From: Bacillus sp. 2205SS5-2
GTDB taxonomy: Bacteria; Bacillota; Bacilli; Bacillales; Bacillaceae_K
Length of the DNA: 64,000 bases
Direction of reading: 5' to 3'
Assembly (NCBI RefSeq): GCF_037024155.1
Contig: NZ_JAYKTS010000015.1
Span: forward strand, 1 to 64,000
Shown here: positions 17,994 to 27,158 of the stretch, one piece after another
How the letters are laid out: each line of letters opens with the position of its first letter
Position numbering within the stretch: position 1 is the stretch's first letter
Notes under the pieces: generated by a model
What the model was told of the DNA's origin: nothing
Seen by the model: only the letters and a program-made list of their open reading frames with translations
The model's database searches: none
Position numbers and translations under genes: made by a program

Positions 17994-19712
17994 TTAATCT
18001 TCCATTGTCGATAAATCTCCAGCAGGTAAATCTAATTCCCATGCCTTTAATACTCTTCTCATAATCTTACCACTTCTCGTTTTAGGTAGTTTATCTCTGA
18101 ATTCGATTTCTCTTGGAGCGGCATGAGCGGCTAAACCTTTTTTAACAAATTGTCGAATTTCTTCTTTTAGCTCATCCGTTACCGTATATCCATCGCGAAG
18201 GGCCACAAATGCTTTAATGATTTCCCCGCGAACAGGGTCAGGTTTTCCGATAACACCAGCTTCTGCCACAGCTGGATGCTCCACTAGCTTACTTTCAACC
18301 TCAAACGGTCCGACCCGTTCACCAGAGGTCATAATGACATCATCGATTCTTCCTTGAAACCAGAAGTAACCATCTTCATCCATATAAGCCGAATCACCAG
18401 AAACGTACCAGTCACCTGGCATAAAATAAGAATCATACTTTTCTTGATTATTCCAGATTGCGTCCATCATCGATGGCCAGCCTTTTTTTATTGCTAGATT
18501 TCCCATTCGATTTGGAGGAAGTTCTTGACCTTGGTCATCCACAATCGCTGCTTTGACACCCGGAATTGGTTTGCCCATTGAACCCGGTTTAACGTCAAGG
18601 CAAGGATAATTACAGATTAATTGACTACCCGTTTCCGTCATCCACCAAGTATCATGAATACGTAAATGGAAAACTTTCATTCCCCAGCGAATCACTTCAG
18701 GATTCAAAGGCTCACCTACACTTAATACATGTCGAAGAGAAGATAAGTCGAATTTTTTCACAAGCTCATCTCCAGCTCCCATTAGCATTCTAAAGGCTGT
18801 TGGTGCTGAATACCAAACCGATATACCGAAATCTTCAATGACTTGATACCAATTATCCGGGCTAAACCGACCACCTAGGATTACATTCGAAGCACCTACT
18901 AGCCAAGGACCAAACATACCATAAGAAGTCCCTGTTACCCAACCAGGGTCAGCAGTACACCAGAAAACATCCTCCTCTTGTAGGTCTAATACCCATTTAG
19001 CAGTTTGATAATGCTGAATCATGGCATTATGTACATGCAGCACGCCTTTTGGTTTACCTGTAGACCCAGAAGTATAGTGAAGCACTAAACCATCTTTACG
19101 GTCTACCCATTCCAATTGAAGTCTTTTATCAGCACTCTTCATTTTCTCATTAAAATTAATATATTGATCGCTTTCTTCAAAGTCTCCCCCAACAAGAAAG
19201 ATGTGCTTTAAGTTAGGAAGTTCATCCACCGGTACACGTTTAAGTAAATCCGGAGTAGTAACTAATACCTTTGCCTCACTATCTTGTAAACGATCTTTTA
19301 CAGCGCTTTCCATGAATGCCTCAAATAAAGGACCAACAATTGCTCCAAGTTTAATAACACCAAGGGCTGCAAAATATAGTTCTGGGGACCGAGGCATAAA
19401 AATAAAAACGCGGTCACCTTTTTCCACATCACCAAAATTCTTCAAGACATTTCCTGCTTTATTGGAATTCTCTTTCATTTCCCTGAAAGTGTATTTATCA
19501 TTTCGGTGTTGATCTTGGTAGTAGAGGGCAATTTTATTTTTTCGAAAGGATTCAGCATGTCGATCAATGGCTTCATAAGCCATATTCACTCTCCCTGTTT
19601 GAGACCAAGAAAATTCTTTTTCCACTTCACTCCAATTAAAACCATCATTGGCTTGTGGATACTCTTTTAAATTATACTTTCCACTCACACTTGGTAGCGC
19701 TTCCATTTTCAT
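17994..19712 (-). CDS. acsA: Acetyl-CoA synthetase
   Basis: AcsA activates acetate to acetyl-CoA through acetyl-AMP, allowing use of acetate when glucose is gone. The ANL-family signature YTSGSTGKPKGV is near residue 215. The C-terminal PKTRSGKIMRRVL holds the catalytic lysine, which AcuA acetylates to switch the enzyme off in B. subtilis. About 572 residues. The ATG at 19712 is preferred because it lines up with the B. subtilis N terminus; a second ATG lies two codons upstream. The divergent neighbour acuABC encodes its acetylation control system. Confidence 0.96.
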   Translation of the reverse strand: MKMEALPSVSGKYNLKEYPQANDGFNWSEVEKEFSWSQTGRVNMAYEAIDRHAESFRKNKIALYYQDQHRNDKYTFREMKENSNKAGNVLKNFGDVEKGDRVFIFMPRSPELYFAALGVIKLGAIVGPLFEAFMESAVKDRLQDSEAKVLVTTPDLLKRVPVDELPNLKHIFLVGGDFEESDQYINFNEKMKSADKRLQLEWVDRKDGLVLHYTSGSTGKPKGVLHVHNAMIQHYQTAKWVLDLQEEDVFWCTADPGWVTGTSYGMFGPWLVGASNVILGGRFSPDNWYQVIEDFGISVWYSAPTAFRMLMGAGDELVKKFDLSSLRHVLSVGEPLNPEVIRWGMKVFHLRIHDTWWMTETGSQLICNYPCLDVKPGSMGKPIPGVKAAIVDDQGQELPPNRMGNLAIKKGWPSMMDAIWNNQEKYDSYFMPGDWYVSGDSAYMDEDGYFWFQGRIDDVIMTSGERVGPFEVESKLVEHPAVAEAGVIGKPDPVRGEIIKAFVALRDGYTVTDELKEEIRQFVKKGLAAHAAPREIEFRDKLPKTRSGKIMRRVLKAWELDLPAGDLSTMED

Positions 19713-19830
19713 AAACATCCATCCCCTCTTTCAATTTATCCCATCCAAACTAGCCTATTAAACTCGAAGATATAATGCCCACAAGAACCCGATTGATTCA
19801 ACATGTCATCATTGAAGGTTTTGGCTTTCA

Positions 19831-19849
19831 CTAATGAAATTTTCATTAG
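19831..19849. promoter_or_regulatory. Perfect palindrome downstream of the acsA promoter
   Basis: CTAATGAAA-T-TTTCATTAG is a 9+1+9 perfect inverted repeat. It lies just inside the predicted acsA transcript, about 15-20 bases after the probable start site. It is not a good CcpA cre site (no central CG), so another repressor is suggested. Confidence 0.45.
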
Positions 19850-19866
19850 TATCTTTGCTTTCATTA

Positions 19867-19895
19867 TAGTATAATTATGTCATTTTCACAATTTT
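19867..19895 (-). promoter_or_regulatory. Candidate acsA promoter
   Basis: On the minus strand TTGTGA and TATAAT are separated by 17 bases, reading toward acsA and ending just upstream of the 19-bp palindrome. Confidence 0.5.
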
Positions 19896-19921
19896 TAAAT
19901 TTTTAAATCTAATCATTGATT

Positions 19922-19935
19922 TGAAAACTTTGTGA
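19922..19935 (+). promoter_or_regulatory. Degenerate cre-like sequence upstream of acuA
   Basis: TGAAAACTTTGTGA matches the CcpA operator pattern at most positions but lacks the central G. B. subtilis acuABC is CcpA-controlled, which is why this is listed. A weak candidate. Confidence 0.25.
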
Positions 19936-20020
19936 AACTTATTTATATTTGGTATATTCATGTATAATAAGATTAATAGAAATGACTTCAATTTTTGATA
20001 AACCCAATCAAGTGACCATT

Positions 20021-20097
20021 GGCGGCTCACCATATTACATATTTCTCTGCCGTTTAACAAAAGCGCACGGTGAGCCGATTGCGCCTGGAGCTAGACA
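20021..20097 (+). repeat. Hairpin element in the acuABC leader
   Basis: CGGCTCACC (20023-20031) pairs with GGTGAGCCG (20069-20077). The right part, AAAAGCG at 20058 through GGAGCTAGACAC at 20097, starts and ends like the GC-rich units at 60.9-61.3 kb. It lies between the probable acuA -10 box (TATAAT, 19963-19968) and the acuA start, so it would be transcribed as leader RNA. Confidence 0.6.
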
Positions 20098-20160
20098 CAT
20101 AAACCATTTTAAAATTTATGCTTTCTTACTTTTTTAAAAAGGAATTGAGGTGTTGACCAA

Positions 20161-20793
20161 ATGGAACATATTAAAACGTATAATGCAACAGAACTTAAAA
20201 CCCCAATAGGAAATGTAATTATCGAAGGTCCAGTCTCTCCTGAGAAATTGGCTTCTTTAGAATTTCACGAAGACTTAGTAGCATTTCGTCCTCCTGCTCA
20301 ACAACATAAAGCCTTAATCGAAATTGCTGGTCTCCCAGAAGGACGAATTATTATTGTCCGAGAGCATAACACTGTCGTGGGATACGTGACCTATTTGTAT
20401 CCTGACCCATTGGAGAGATGGTCTCAAGGAAATATGAAGGATTTAATCGAATTAGGGGCTATTGAAGTCATCCGGAAGTTTAGAGGAAACTCTATCGGAA
20501 AACACTTATTAAAAGTATCGATGATGGATGATGCCATGGAGGATTACTTAATAATTACGACTGAATATTATTGGCATTGGGATTTGAAGGGAACAGGGTT
20601 AAATGTGTGGGAATATCGTAAAATCATGGAAAAAATGATGAATGCTGGTGGGTTAGAATGGTTTGCTACCGATGATCCTGAAATAAGTTCTCACCCTGCA
20701 AATTGCCTAATGGCACGGATTGGAAAACGTATTGGTCCAGAAACCATTCAACAATTCGATCAGCTTCGTTTTATGAATCGATTCATGTACTAA
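20161..20793 (+). CDS. acuA: Protein acetyltransferase AcuA
   Basis: This GNAT-family enzyme acetylates the catalytic lysine of acetyl-CoA synthetase and inactivates it. The 210 residues contain the acetyl-CoA-binding segment VIRKFRGNSIGKHLL (about 102-116). It is the first gene of acuABC, divergent from its target acsA. ATTGAGGTG lies upstream of the ATG. Confidence 0.95.
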   Translation: MEHIKTYNATELKTPIGNVIIEGPVSPEKLASLEFHEDLVAFRPPAQQHKALIEIAGLPEGRIIIVREHNTVVGYVTYLYPDPLERWSQGNMKDLIELGAIEVIRKFRGNSIGKHLLKVSMMDDAMEDYLIITTEYYWHWDLKGTGLNVWEYRKIMEKMMNAGGLEWFATDDPEISSHPANCLMARIGKRIGPETIQQFDQLRFMNRFMY

Positions 20794-20831
20794 GGTTAAG
20801 GTATCACAATCACAAAGGAGGGGATTTTGAG

Positions 20832-21473
20832 ATGATTGTTGAAGAAATAATGAAAACAAATGTATCTGTATTAACACCCGATGACACGATCCTTACCGCA
20901 CTTGAGTTAATGCGCTCAAAAGGTATACGACATCTTCCAATATGTGATTCAGACCAGCTTATTGGAATCATAAGTGATCGAGATTTAAAAGAAGCAACCC
21001 CTTCTATTTTCAATGCTCCTTCTGAGGAAGAACTAAACAAACCATTGAAGTTAATAATGAAGAAAAATGTCATTACGGGACATCCTCTCGATTTTGTTGA
21101 AGAAGTCGCAGCACTTTTTTATGAACACAATATAAGTTGTTTACCTGTTGTAAAAGAAGGAAAGCTAGTTGGTATTATTACAGAAACGGACCTACTTCAT
21201 ACATTAATAGAATTAACCGGTGCTCATCAGCCTGGTTCACATTTTGAAGTAAAAGTACCGAATAAAGCTGGCATGCTCTTTGAAGTTGCCCGTATCTTAA
21301 TGGAGCATAAAGTGAATATTCATAGCGTCCTTGTTTATCCAGATAAAGAAGATAAGCAATATAAAATTTTAGTTTTTCGCATATCTACAATGAACCCTCT
21401 TTCTTTGCTTGAAAGATTAAAAAAAGAAGGACATATTGTTCTCTGGCCAAATATGCCCGGAGTCTCATCATGA
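20832..21473 (+). CDS. acuB: CBS-ACT domain protein AcuB
   Basis: A 213-residue protein with two CBS domains (MKTNVSVLTPDDTI at the N terminus; MKKNVITGHPLDFV near residue 76) and a C-terminal ACT-like domain (about 138-205). Its exact role is unsettled; it is co-expressed with the acetylation switch and probably senses an adenine nucleotide through the CBS pair. The start at 20832 is fixed by AAAGGAGGGG. Its stop overlaps the acuC start (ATGA), indicating translational coupling. Confidence 0.93.
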   Translation: MIVEEIMKTNVSVLTPDDTILTALELMRSKGIRHLPICDSDQLIGIISDRDLKEATPSIFNAPSEEELNKPLKLIMKKNVITGHPLDFVEEVAALFYEHNISCLPVVKEGKLVGIITETDLLHTLIELTGAHQPGSHFEVKVPNKAGMLFEVARILMEHKVNIHSVLVYPDKEDKQYKILVFRISTMNPLSLLERLKKEGHIVLWPNMPGVSS

Positions 21474-22648
21474 AAAACGCTGTTTTTGTTCACTCTGATG
21501 ATTTACTGTCTTATCGATTCTCTGAGCATCATCCCTTCAATCAATTTCGCCTCCAATTAACTGTGGATTTATTAAAAAGTATAGGTGCCTTAAAAGACGA
21601 GGATTACCGAATGCCAAGAACCGCTACAGATGACGAGCTTTGCTCAATTCATTACAAGGATTTTGTAAACGCTGTCAAAGATGCAGGGCACAATAGACTA
21701 GCCCCTGACATTGCTGAGAACTATGGAATTGGGACAGATGACACACCCATATTTGAAAATATGCATGAAGCCAGTTCTCTCCTAGTAGGAGGCACCCTAA
21801 CCGCCGTAGAAGAGGTAATGAGTGGACGTGCCCAGCATGCCCTCCACCTTGGAGGTGGTCTTCATCACGGTTTCCGTGGAAAAGCCTCTGGTTTTTGCAT
21901 ATACAACGATAGCTCCGTTGCGATTAAATATATGCAAGAAAAATATGGTGCTCGTGTATTATACGTAGATACAGATGCTCACCACGGGGATGGAGTGCAA
22001 TGGTCGTTTTATGATGATCCGGATGTTTGTACGTTTTCGATTCATGAGACTGGCCGCTATTTGTTCCCAGGTACTGGCCAGATTAATGAACGTGGCAACG
22101 GTAAAGGCTATGGCTATTCCTTTAATATTCCGCTTGACGCATTCACCGAAGACGAATCCTGGATTGAATCGTATGAAGTTGCCTTAAAAGAAGTAACTGC
22201 CTACTTTAAACCCGATGTGATATTAACGCAAAATGGGGCTGATGCTCATTATTATGACCCATTGACCCATTTAAGCTCAACGATCGATATATATAAGCGA
22301 ATCCCTAAGCTTGCCCATCAATTGGCTCATCAATATTGTGATGGCCGATGGATTGCGGTTGGAGGTGGAGGATATGATATTTGGAGGGTTGTTCCTAGGG
22401 CGTGGTCCTTGTTATGGTTAGAAATGACCGACCAGCCTTTACCATCCAATTCGATTCCAATAAAGTGGATTGAGAAATATCAAAAACAGGCTCCCTTTCC
22501 GTTACCTACCCAGTGGACAGATCCCATTGACTTATATAAACCTATCCCCAGAAGAAATGAAATTACTGAAAAAAACGCACAGACGGTATCAAAACTACTT
22601 TACCCAATCCGGCAGCATAGCCCTAGCAATCATCGATCAGCTCAATGA
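21470..22648 (+). CDS. acuC: AcsA deacetylase AcuC (class I HDAC family)
   Basis: AcuC is the zinc-dependent deacetylase that restores acetylated AcsA. The 392 residues carry HDAC landmarks: HLGGGLHHG around residue 125, the DTDAHHGDGV metal and catalytic histidine segment near 165, and GGGGYD near 300. It ends the acuABC operon, which faces acsA, so writer and eraser of the same modification are co-transcribed. Confidence 0.96.
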   Translation: MKNAVFVHSDDLLSYRFSEHHPFNQFRLQLTVDLLKSIGALKDEDYRMPRTATDDELCSIHYKDFVNAVKDAGHNRLAPDIAENYGIGTDDTPIFENMHEASSLLVGGTLTAVEEVMSGRAQHALHLGGGLHHGFRGKASGFCIYNDSSVAIKYMQEKYGARVLYVDTDAHHGDGVQWSFYDDPDVCTFSIHETGRYLFPGTGQINERGNGKGYGYSFNIPLDAFTEDESWIESYEVALKEVTAYFKPDVILTQNGADAHYYDPLTHLSSTIDIYKRIPKLAHQLAHQYCDGRWIAVGGGGYDIWRVVPRAWSLLWLEMTDQPLPSNSIPIKWIEKYQKQAPFPLPTQWTDPIDLYKPIPRRNEITEKNAQTVSKLLYPIRQHSPSNHRSAQ

Positions 22649-22691
22649 TCCTGTTATCATAAACTGATTATCCAAAATGAACAATAATAAT

Positions 22692-22722
22692 AGGCTTCCT
22701 TCTGTAAAAAGAAGGAAGCCTA
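22692..22722 (+). terminator. acuABC terminator
   Basis: AGGCTTCCTTCT and AGAAGGAAGCCT pair around a short A-rich loop after acuC. The trailing T tract is weak. Confidence 0.75.
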
Positions 22723-22802
22723 TATACCTGTTATGTCCGCTCACATAGAAGAGGCAGACATTTAGATTGAAACCTTCATTTTTTTGAATAGTACACTTAA
22801 AA

Positions 22803-22837
22803 AAACATCCCCAAAGCCATTAACTCTAGGGATGTTT
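22803..22837 (-). terminator. motS terminator
   Basis: AAACATCCC and GGGATGTTT pair with a T run on the minus strand. The hairpin begins inside the motS stop codon. Confidence 0.8.
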
Positions 22838-23609
22838 AACTATCTTGAGGATTTAAAAATACTAATTCAACTCGACGGTTTTTCTGAAGATTTTCTGGTT
22901 TATTATTTGGTGCAATCGGCCGAGTATCCCCGTAGCCTACAGCTATAAACCGAGAAGAATCCAAATCATGACCATCAATTAAGAAACGAATCACGCTACT
23001 AGCTCTAGAAGACGAGAGTTCCCAGTTTGAAGGAAATTTATAAGTGCGGATTGGGCGATTATCGGTGTGTCCTTCTATCTTGACGGCATTTGGTATTTCT
23101 TGAAGCAATTCTGCTAGTTTGTTCAAAAAAGAATAGGACTCCTTTTTTAGCGTAGCTTCTCCTGAGTTAAAAAGGACTTGCTCTTGAAGGACCAACACAA
23201 CCCCACGTTCTGAACGAGTCGCAACCGCCACATCGCTAAGATCATGTTCAGATACATATTCCTGAATATCTGTTAACAAATTTTCTAATGAATCGTCCTC
23301 ACTCGTTTCTCCCTTATCCACTTTAGACAACTCATCCGTTTGATTCTCATTATTGTCAACCAAATCGTCGTTTTTCTGAACATCAGGAGCAGCAGAAGGG
23401 TTTTCAAATGGTATCACCGAAGGATAAAACTCCAGAATTTGCTTTTGTTTAAAGGACTCAGCTATTGCTTTAAATTTTACTATATCGATTTGAGACATTG
23501 AAAATAGTAGAATAAAAAACACAAGAATTAAAGTGATTAAATCAGAGAAGGTTACCATCCATTTTGGTGCACCCTTTTCTGGCATAGGAAGCTTGCGGTT
23601 ACGCTTCAT
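22836..23609 (-). CDS. motS: Flagellar stator protein MotS
   Basis: Stator subunit of the Na+-driven MotPS flagellar motor. A short N-terminal tail precedes a single transmembrane helix (about 20-38) that holds the ion-binding aspartate D23 (TFSDLITL). The residue four after it is leucine, which from memory is typical of Na+-type MotS, whereas H+-type MotB has valine. An acidic linker leads to a C-terminal OmpA-like peptidoglycan-binding domain ([12 protein letters not shown], about 180 on). Its start overlaps motP by 11 bases. Confidence 0.92.
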   Translation of the reverse strand: MKRNRKLPMPEKGAPKWMVTFSDLITLILVFFILLFSMSQIDIVKFKAIAESFKQKQILEFYPSVIPFENPSAAPDVQKNDDLVDNNENQTDELSKVDKGETSEDDSLENLLTDIQEYVSEHDLSDVAVATRSERGVVLVLQEQVLFNSGEATLKKESYSFLNKLAELLQEIPNAVKIEGHTDNRPIRTYKFPSNWELSSSRASSVIRFLIDGHDLDSSRFIAVGYGDTRPIAPNNKPENLQKNRRVELVFLNPQDS

Positions 23610-24423
23610 TTATGACAGCCTCCTGCCCTTCCATTTCACTAGTTTCTTCTTGTTCATTTCGCTGTGCATTTGATAAAAACACACTCAGCTTTTCCTCTAA
23701 AATCTTAGGGTTTTGGCCAGATTGTACACCAATTACTCCTTCAATTACAATTTGTTTCACAAAAACTTCATTTTCAGTTTTAGCCTGTAATTTAGCTGCC
23801 ATCGGAATAAAGACAAGATTGGACAACAGCGAACCATAAAGGGTCGTTAGTAAAGCTATAGCCATGTTTGGTCCCAGAGAAGAAGGGTCATTCAAGCTTT
23901 TCAGCATCAAAACTAGTCCAATAAGAGTCCCAATCATCCCCCAAGCCGGAGCATACTCGCCTGCTTTTTCTAGCAGACTTCTTCCCTTACGATGGCGATC
24001 TTCTAGAGCAATCATTTCAGCATTCAGTATATCTACTATGACATCTGGCTCAATTCCATCTACTGCTAACAAAACCCCTTTTTTAATAAACGGATCCTCT
24101 ACGCTCTCTACTTCAGCCTCTAAAGCTAATAATCCTTCTCTTCTCGCTTTTTCTGAAAGATTAACAAATGTTTTGATTAATTCTTTAACCTCGTATTCTT
24201 CTTGTTGAAAGCTTTGTCTGATGACCTTAAACATTAACTTTAGCTCTTTTAGAGAGAAGCTTACCAACATCGCAGAAATTAGGCCACCCAGAACAACTAG
24301 AATGGATGGAATATCAATAAAAGAATTAAATCCTGCCAACCCACCATTTGTAATAATTGCAAAGGCAATAAAGGCGAATCCGACTATAAGGCCTATTGGT
24401 GTAAAAATATCTAGCTTTTTCAT
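23599..24423 (-). CDS. motP: Flagellar stator protein MotP
   Basis: MotP is the four-helix partner of MotS and forms the ion channel and torque-generating loop. The 274 residues have N-terminal helices at about 8-28 and 33-52, a large cytosolic loop, and a C-terminal helix pair ([19 protein letters not shown] and [16 protein letters not shown]). It follows ccpA on the same strand with a gap of about 60 bases, the arrangement known from B. subtilis, where motPS expression depends on ccpA transcription. Confidence 0.93.
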   Translation of the reverse strand: MKKLDIFTPIGLIVGFAFIAFAIITNGGLAGFNSFIDIPSILVVLGGLISAMLVSFSLKELKLMFKVIRQSFQQEEYEVKELIKTFVNLSEKARREGLLALEAEVESVEDPFIKKGVLLAVDGIEPDVIVDILNAEMIALEDRHRKGRSLLEKAGEYAPAWGMIGTLIGLVLMLKSLNDPSSLGPNMAIALLTTLYGSLLSNLVFIPMAAKLQAKTENEVFVKQIVIEGVIGVQSGQNPKILEEKLSVFLSNAQRNEQEETSEMEGQEAVINEA

Positions 24424-24482
24424 CGTTTCTCTCCCTAGATTTAAATAATAATCTGTCTATAATTTATATATCGACAGGAATA

Positions 24483-25481
24483 TTATTTTGTTGAGTTACG
24501 ATACTCAATTCTATGAGGAAGTACGACAATATTTTCATCTACTGTTTCTTTGTTCATATATTTTGTTAACAACCTCATTGCTACTGCTCCAATATCATAT
24601 AATGGCTGAACAATTGACGTTAGCTGTGGACGAACCATTAATGCTAGTCGAGTGTTGTCGAAGCTAATCACTTCTATATCCTCTGGTATGGAAAGGCCAT
24701 TATCCTGTGCACCATGCACAACACCAAGCGCCATTTCATCGTTTCCAACAATAACAGCCGTTGGTCTTTCTGCTAATTCACTTAACTTACTCCAGGCCTC
24801 GATGCCTGAGTCATACGTATAATCCCCTTCAACAATCAATTGTTCACTATACGATAGACCCGCTTCATTAAATGCTCTTTTAAAACCTGCTAACTTATGT
24901 TTAACATTGATCGTATCATTCAAGGGACCGTTTACAAAGGCAATATTTTGATGGTTTTTGTTCATCATTGCTTGAACAGAATCATAAGCTGCAGCTTCAT
25001 AGTCTATATTCACAGAAGGAATATTTTTTGACTCTTCTACCGACCCTGCTAAAACAATAGGTACCGGGGAACGTTTAAACTCATCTACATGCTCCTCAGT
25101 AATATTTCCCCCCATAAAGACAATTCCATCCACTTGCTTACCTAGCATCGTGTTTAATAAGTGCAATTCTTTTTCTTTATTTTGATCTGAGTTACTCAAA
25201 ATAATATTATACTTATACATAGTTGCTATATCTTCTATTCCTCGTGCTAGCTCGGCAAAAAAGATATTTGAGATATCAGGAATGATGACCCCGACTGTCG
25301 TCGTTTTTTTACTAGCTAACCCTCTTGCTACTGCATTAGGTCGATACTCTAATCGATCAATTACCTCTAGTACTTTTTTTCTTGTCGCTGGTTTTACATT
25401 TGGATTTCCATTAACCACACGTGAAACCGTCGCCATGGAAACGCTAGCCTCACGAGCTACATCATATATCGTTATATTCAT
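24483..25481 (-). CDS. ccpA: Catabolite control protein A
   Basis: CcpA is the LacI-family master regulator of carbon catabolite control. With Ser-46-phosphorylated HPr it binds cre sites. The 332 residues begin with the helix-turn-helix and hinge ([20 protein letters not shown], then [15 protein letters not shown]), followed by the periplasmic-binding-protein-like core. AAAAGGAGTG precedes the ATG. Its targets probably include the nearby acsA and acuABC, as in B. subtilis. First gene of ccpA-motP-motS. Confidence 0.97.
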   Translation of the reverse strand: MNITIYDVAREASVSMATVSRVVNGNPNVKPATRKKVLEVIDRLEYRPNAVARGLASKKTTTVGVIIPDISNIFFAELARGIEDIATMYKYNIILSNSDQNKEKELHLLNTMLGKQVDGIVFMGGNITEEHVDEFKRSPVPIVLAGSVEESKNIPSVNIDYEAAAYDSVQAMMNKNHQNIAFVNGPLNDTINVKHKLAGFKRAFNEAGLSYSEQLIVEGDYTYDSGIEAWSKLSELAERPTAVIVGNDEMALGVVHGAQDNGLSIPEDIEVISFDNTRLALMVRPQLTSIVQPLYDIGAVAMRLLTKYMNKETVDENIVVLPHRIEYRNSTK

Positions 25482-25850
25482 AAAGAGTGCACTCCTTTTA
25501 TCTATCCATTTAATATTATTTTACACTATTATTAAAAAATTCAAAAACAACAAGCGTAAGCAGATACTATTTTGTGATTTTTATCATACTTTAGTGGCAC
25601 TAGAACTGCAATCAAATTCACTATATTATGTGGATTTTATCACATATTACATTGAAAGCATAAGATTAACTGGTTATCAGCTTATGACTTCGTGCTCTTT
25701 TCCTAAGACTCTAATCGCACACATTATTGGCTTTAAATTTATTATTCGATGGTAAACTTCATTTTTGCAGTAACTTAGAATAAGAACATATGAAGAAATG
25801 TCCCGAAACTTGTCTTTTTGCAGTATCTTTCCAACCGTAAAAAGAAACTA
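25482..25850. other. Intergenic gap upstream of ccpA
   Basis: This AT-rich gap should hold the ccpA promoter. The only recognisable item is a 24-bp fragment at 25683-25706 (TATGACTTCGTGCTCTTTTC and four more bases) that matches the B-type core of the MITE copies at 41.8 and 45.4 kb. No gene is seen. Confidence 0.6.
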
Positions 25851-25852
25851 AA

Positions 25853-25878
25853 AAAAGGCTTCCAATGGAAACCTTTAA
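25853..25878 (-). terminator. aroA terminator
   Basis: AAAGGTTTCC and GGAAGCCTTT pair around ATT on the minus strand, followed by a T run. Confidence 0.85.
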
Positions 25879-26951
25879 GACCGAATAGAAATTCCTTTTT
25901 GTATTTCATTATAAAATGTGTCGAATTGACTGATGTCCATCTGTTGAGCAGAATCACTAAGTGCTACCGCTGGATCTGGATGCACTTCTGCCATCACACC
26001 ATCCGCCCCGATTGCTAATGCGGCTTTTGCCGCTGGTAATAACAAGTCTCTGCGACCAGTTGAATGCGTTACATCAACAAAGACTGGTAAATGCGTTTCT
26101 TGTTTTAAAATCGGAACAGCTGATATATCTAACGTATTACGAGTGGCTCTTTCAAAGGTTCTGATTCCTCTTTCACACAAAATGATGTTCTCATTTCCTT
26201 GTGAAATAATGTATTCAGCCGCATTAATAAATTCACTAATAGTGGCTGATAAACCTCGTTTTAGTAGAACGGGCTTATCAACTGCACCAGCTGCTTTTAA
26301 GAGGTCGAAGTTTTGCATATTACGTGCACCAATTTGGATAACATCAATGTACTGAACCGCTTTTTCAATATCAGCTGGGTTGACAATCTCACTTACAACT
26401 GCTAGGTCATATTCATCTGCAACTTGTTTTAAAATTTTCAAGCCTTCTAAACCAAGACCTTGAAAGTCATAGGGAGATGTACGAGGTTTAAAAGCTCCTC
26501 CTCGTAGAAGTTTTAATCCCTTAGCTTTCACAGATTGAGCTACCATTTTTACTTGTTCATAGGATTCTACAGCACAAGGACCAAAAATAAAATGTGGTTG
26601 ACCGTCACCTATTTTTTCTCCTTTTATATCGACTATCGTATCTTCAGGTTTCTTTTTTCGAGAAACTAACAAAGCTTTACGATGGTCGTCTTGCTGCAAT
26701 TCAAGGCCTGCTTTGAATATTTCTTTAAAAATGTGTTCAACAGTTGAATTTTCAAACGGTCCATCATTATGTTCATCAATGAGATTTAGCATATTTCTTT
26801 CTCTCACAGGATCATAGCGATTGATACCTTGTTTCTCTTTTGCTTTTCCAATTTCTTGCACAAGTGTTGCCCGCTCGTTGATAAGTTCTAATAGTTTTAA
26901 ATTCATCTCATCTACTTGATGGCGAAGCTGATCTAATTCTTTATTACTCAC
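25875..26951 (-). CDS. aroA: Chorismate mutase - DAHP synthase fusion
   Basis: It catalyses the first step of the shikimate pathway and has an N-terminal AroQ-type chorismate mutase domain that also acts as the allosteric sensor for prephenate and chorismate. Residues about 1-90 are the mutase ([19 protein letters not shown]); the rest is DAHP synthase ([25 protein letters not shown]). Very close to B. subtilis AroA. The GTG at 26951 is chosen: AAAGGGTG lies upstream and the protein then begins [10 protein letters not shown], matching the family. The upstream GTG would add three residues. Confidence 0.97.
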   Translation of the reverse strand: MSNKELDQLRHQVDEMNLKLLELINERATLVQEIGKAKEKQGINRYDPVRERNMLNLIDEHNDGPFENSTVEHIFKEIFKAGLELQQDDHRKALLVSRKKKPEDTIVDIKGEKIGDGQPHFIFGPCAVESYEQVKMVAQSVKAKGLKLLRGGAFKPRTSPYDFQGLGLEGLKILKQVADEYDLAVVSEIVNPADIEKAVQYIDVIQIGARNMQNFDLLKAAGAVDKPVLLKRGLSATISEFINAAEYIISQGNENIILCERGIRTFERATRNTLDISAVPILKQETHLPVFVDVTHSTGRRDLLLPAAKAALAIGADGVMAEVHPDPAVALSDSAQQMDISQFDTFYNEIQKGISIRS

Positions 26952-27158
26952 GATACGCACCCTTTCTAGTTTATTAACGGTTTATTCGAATATCCAAAGG
27001 TATTTAATGTTTTATTCCAACAATTTGTGATACTTTTAAAATAGGTGATAAAGAACATTATAATTCAAAAAAAAATAAATGTCACTAGTTTTCACTTTAT
27101 TTATTAAACGCTTTTAAGCACTAAAGTATTATTTTGAAATATAAAAGTGGGTGAAATG

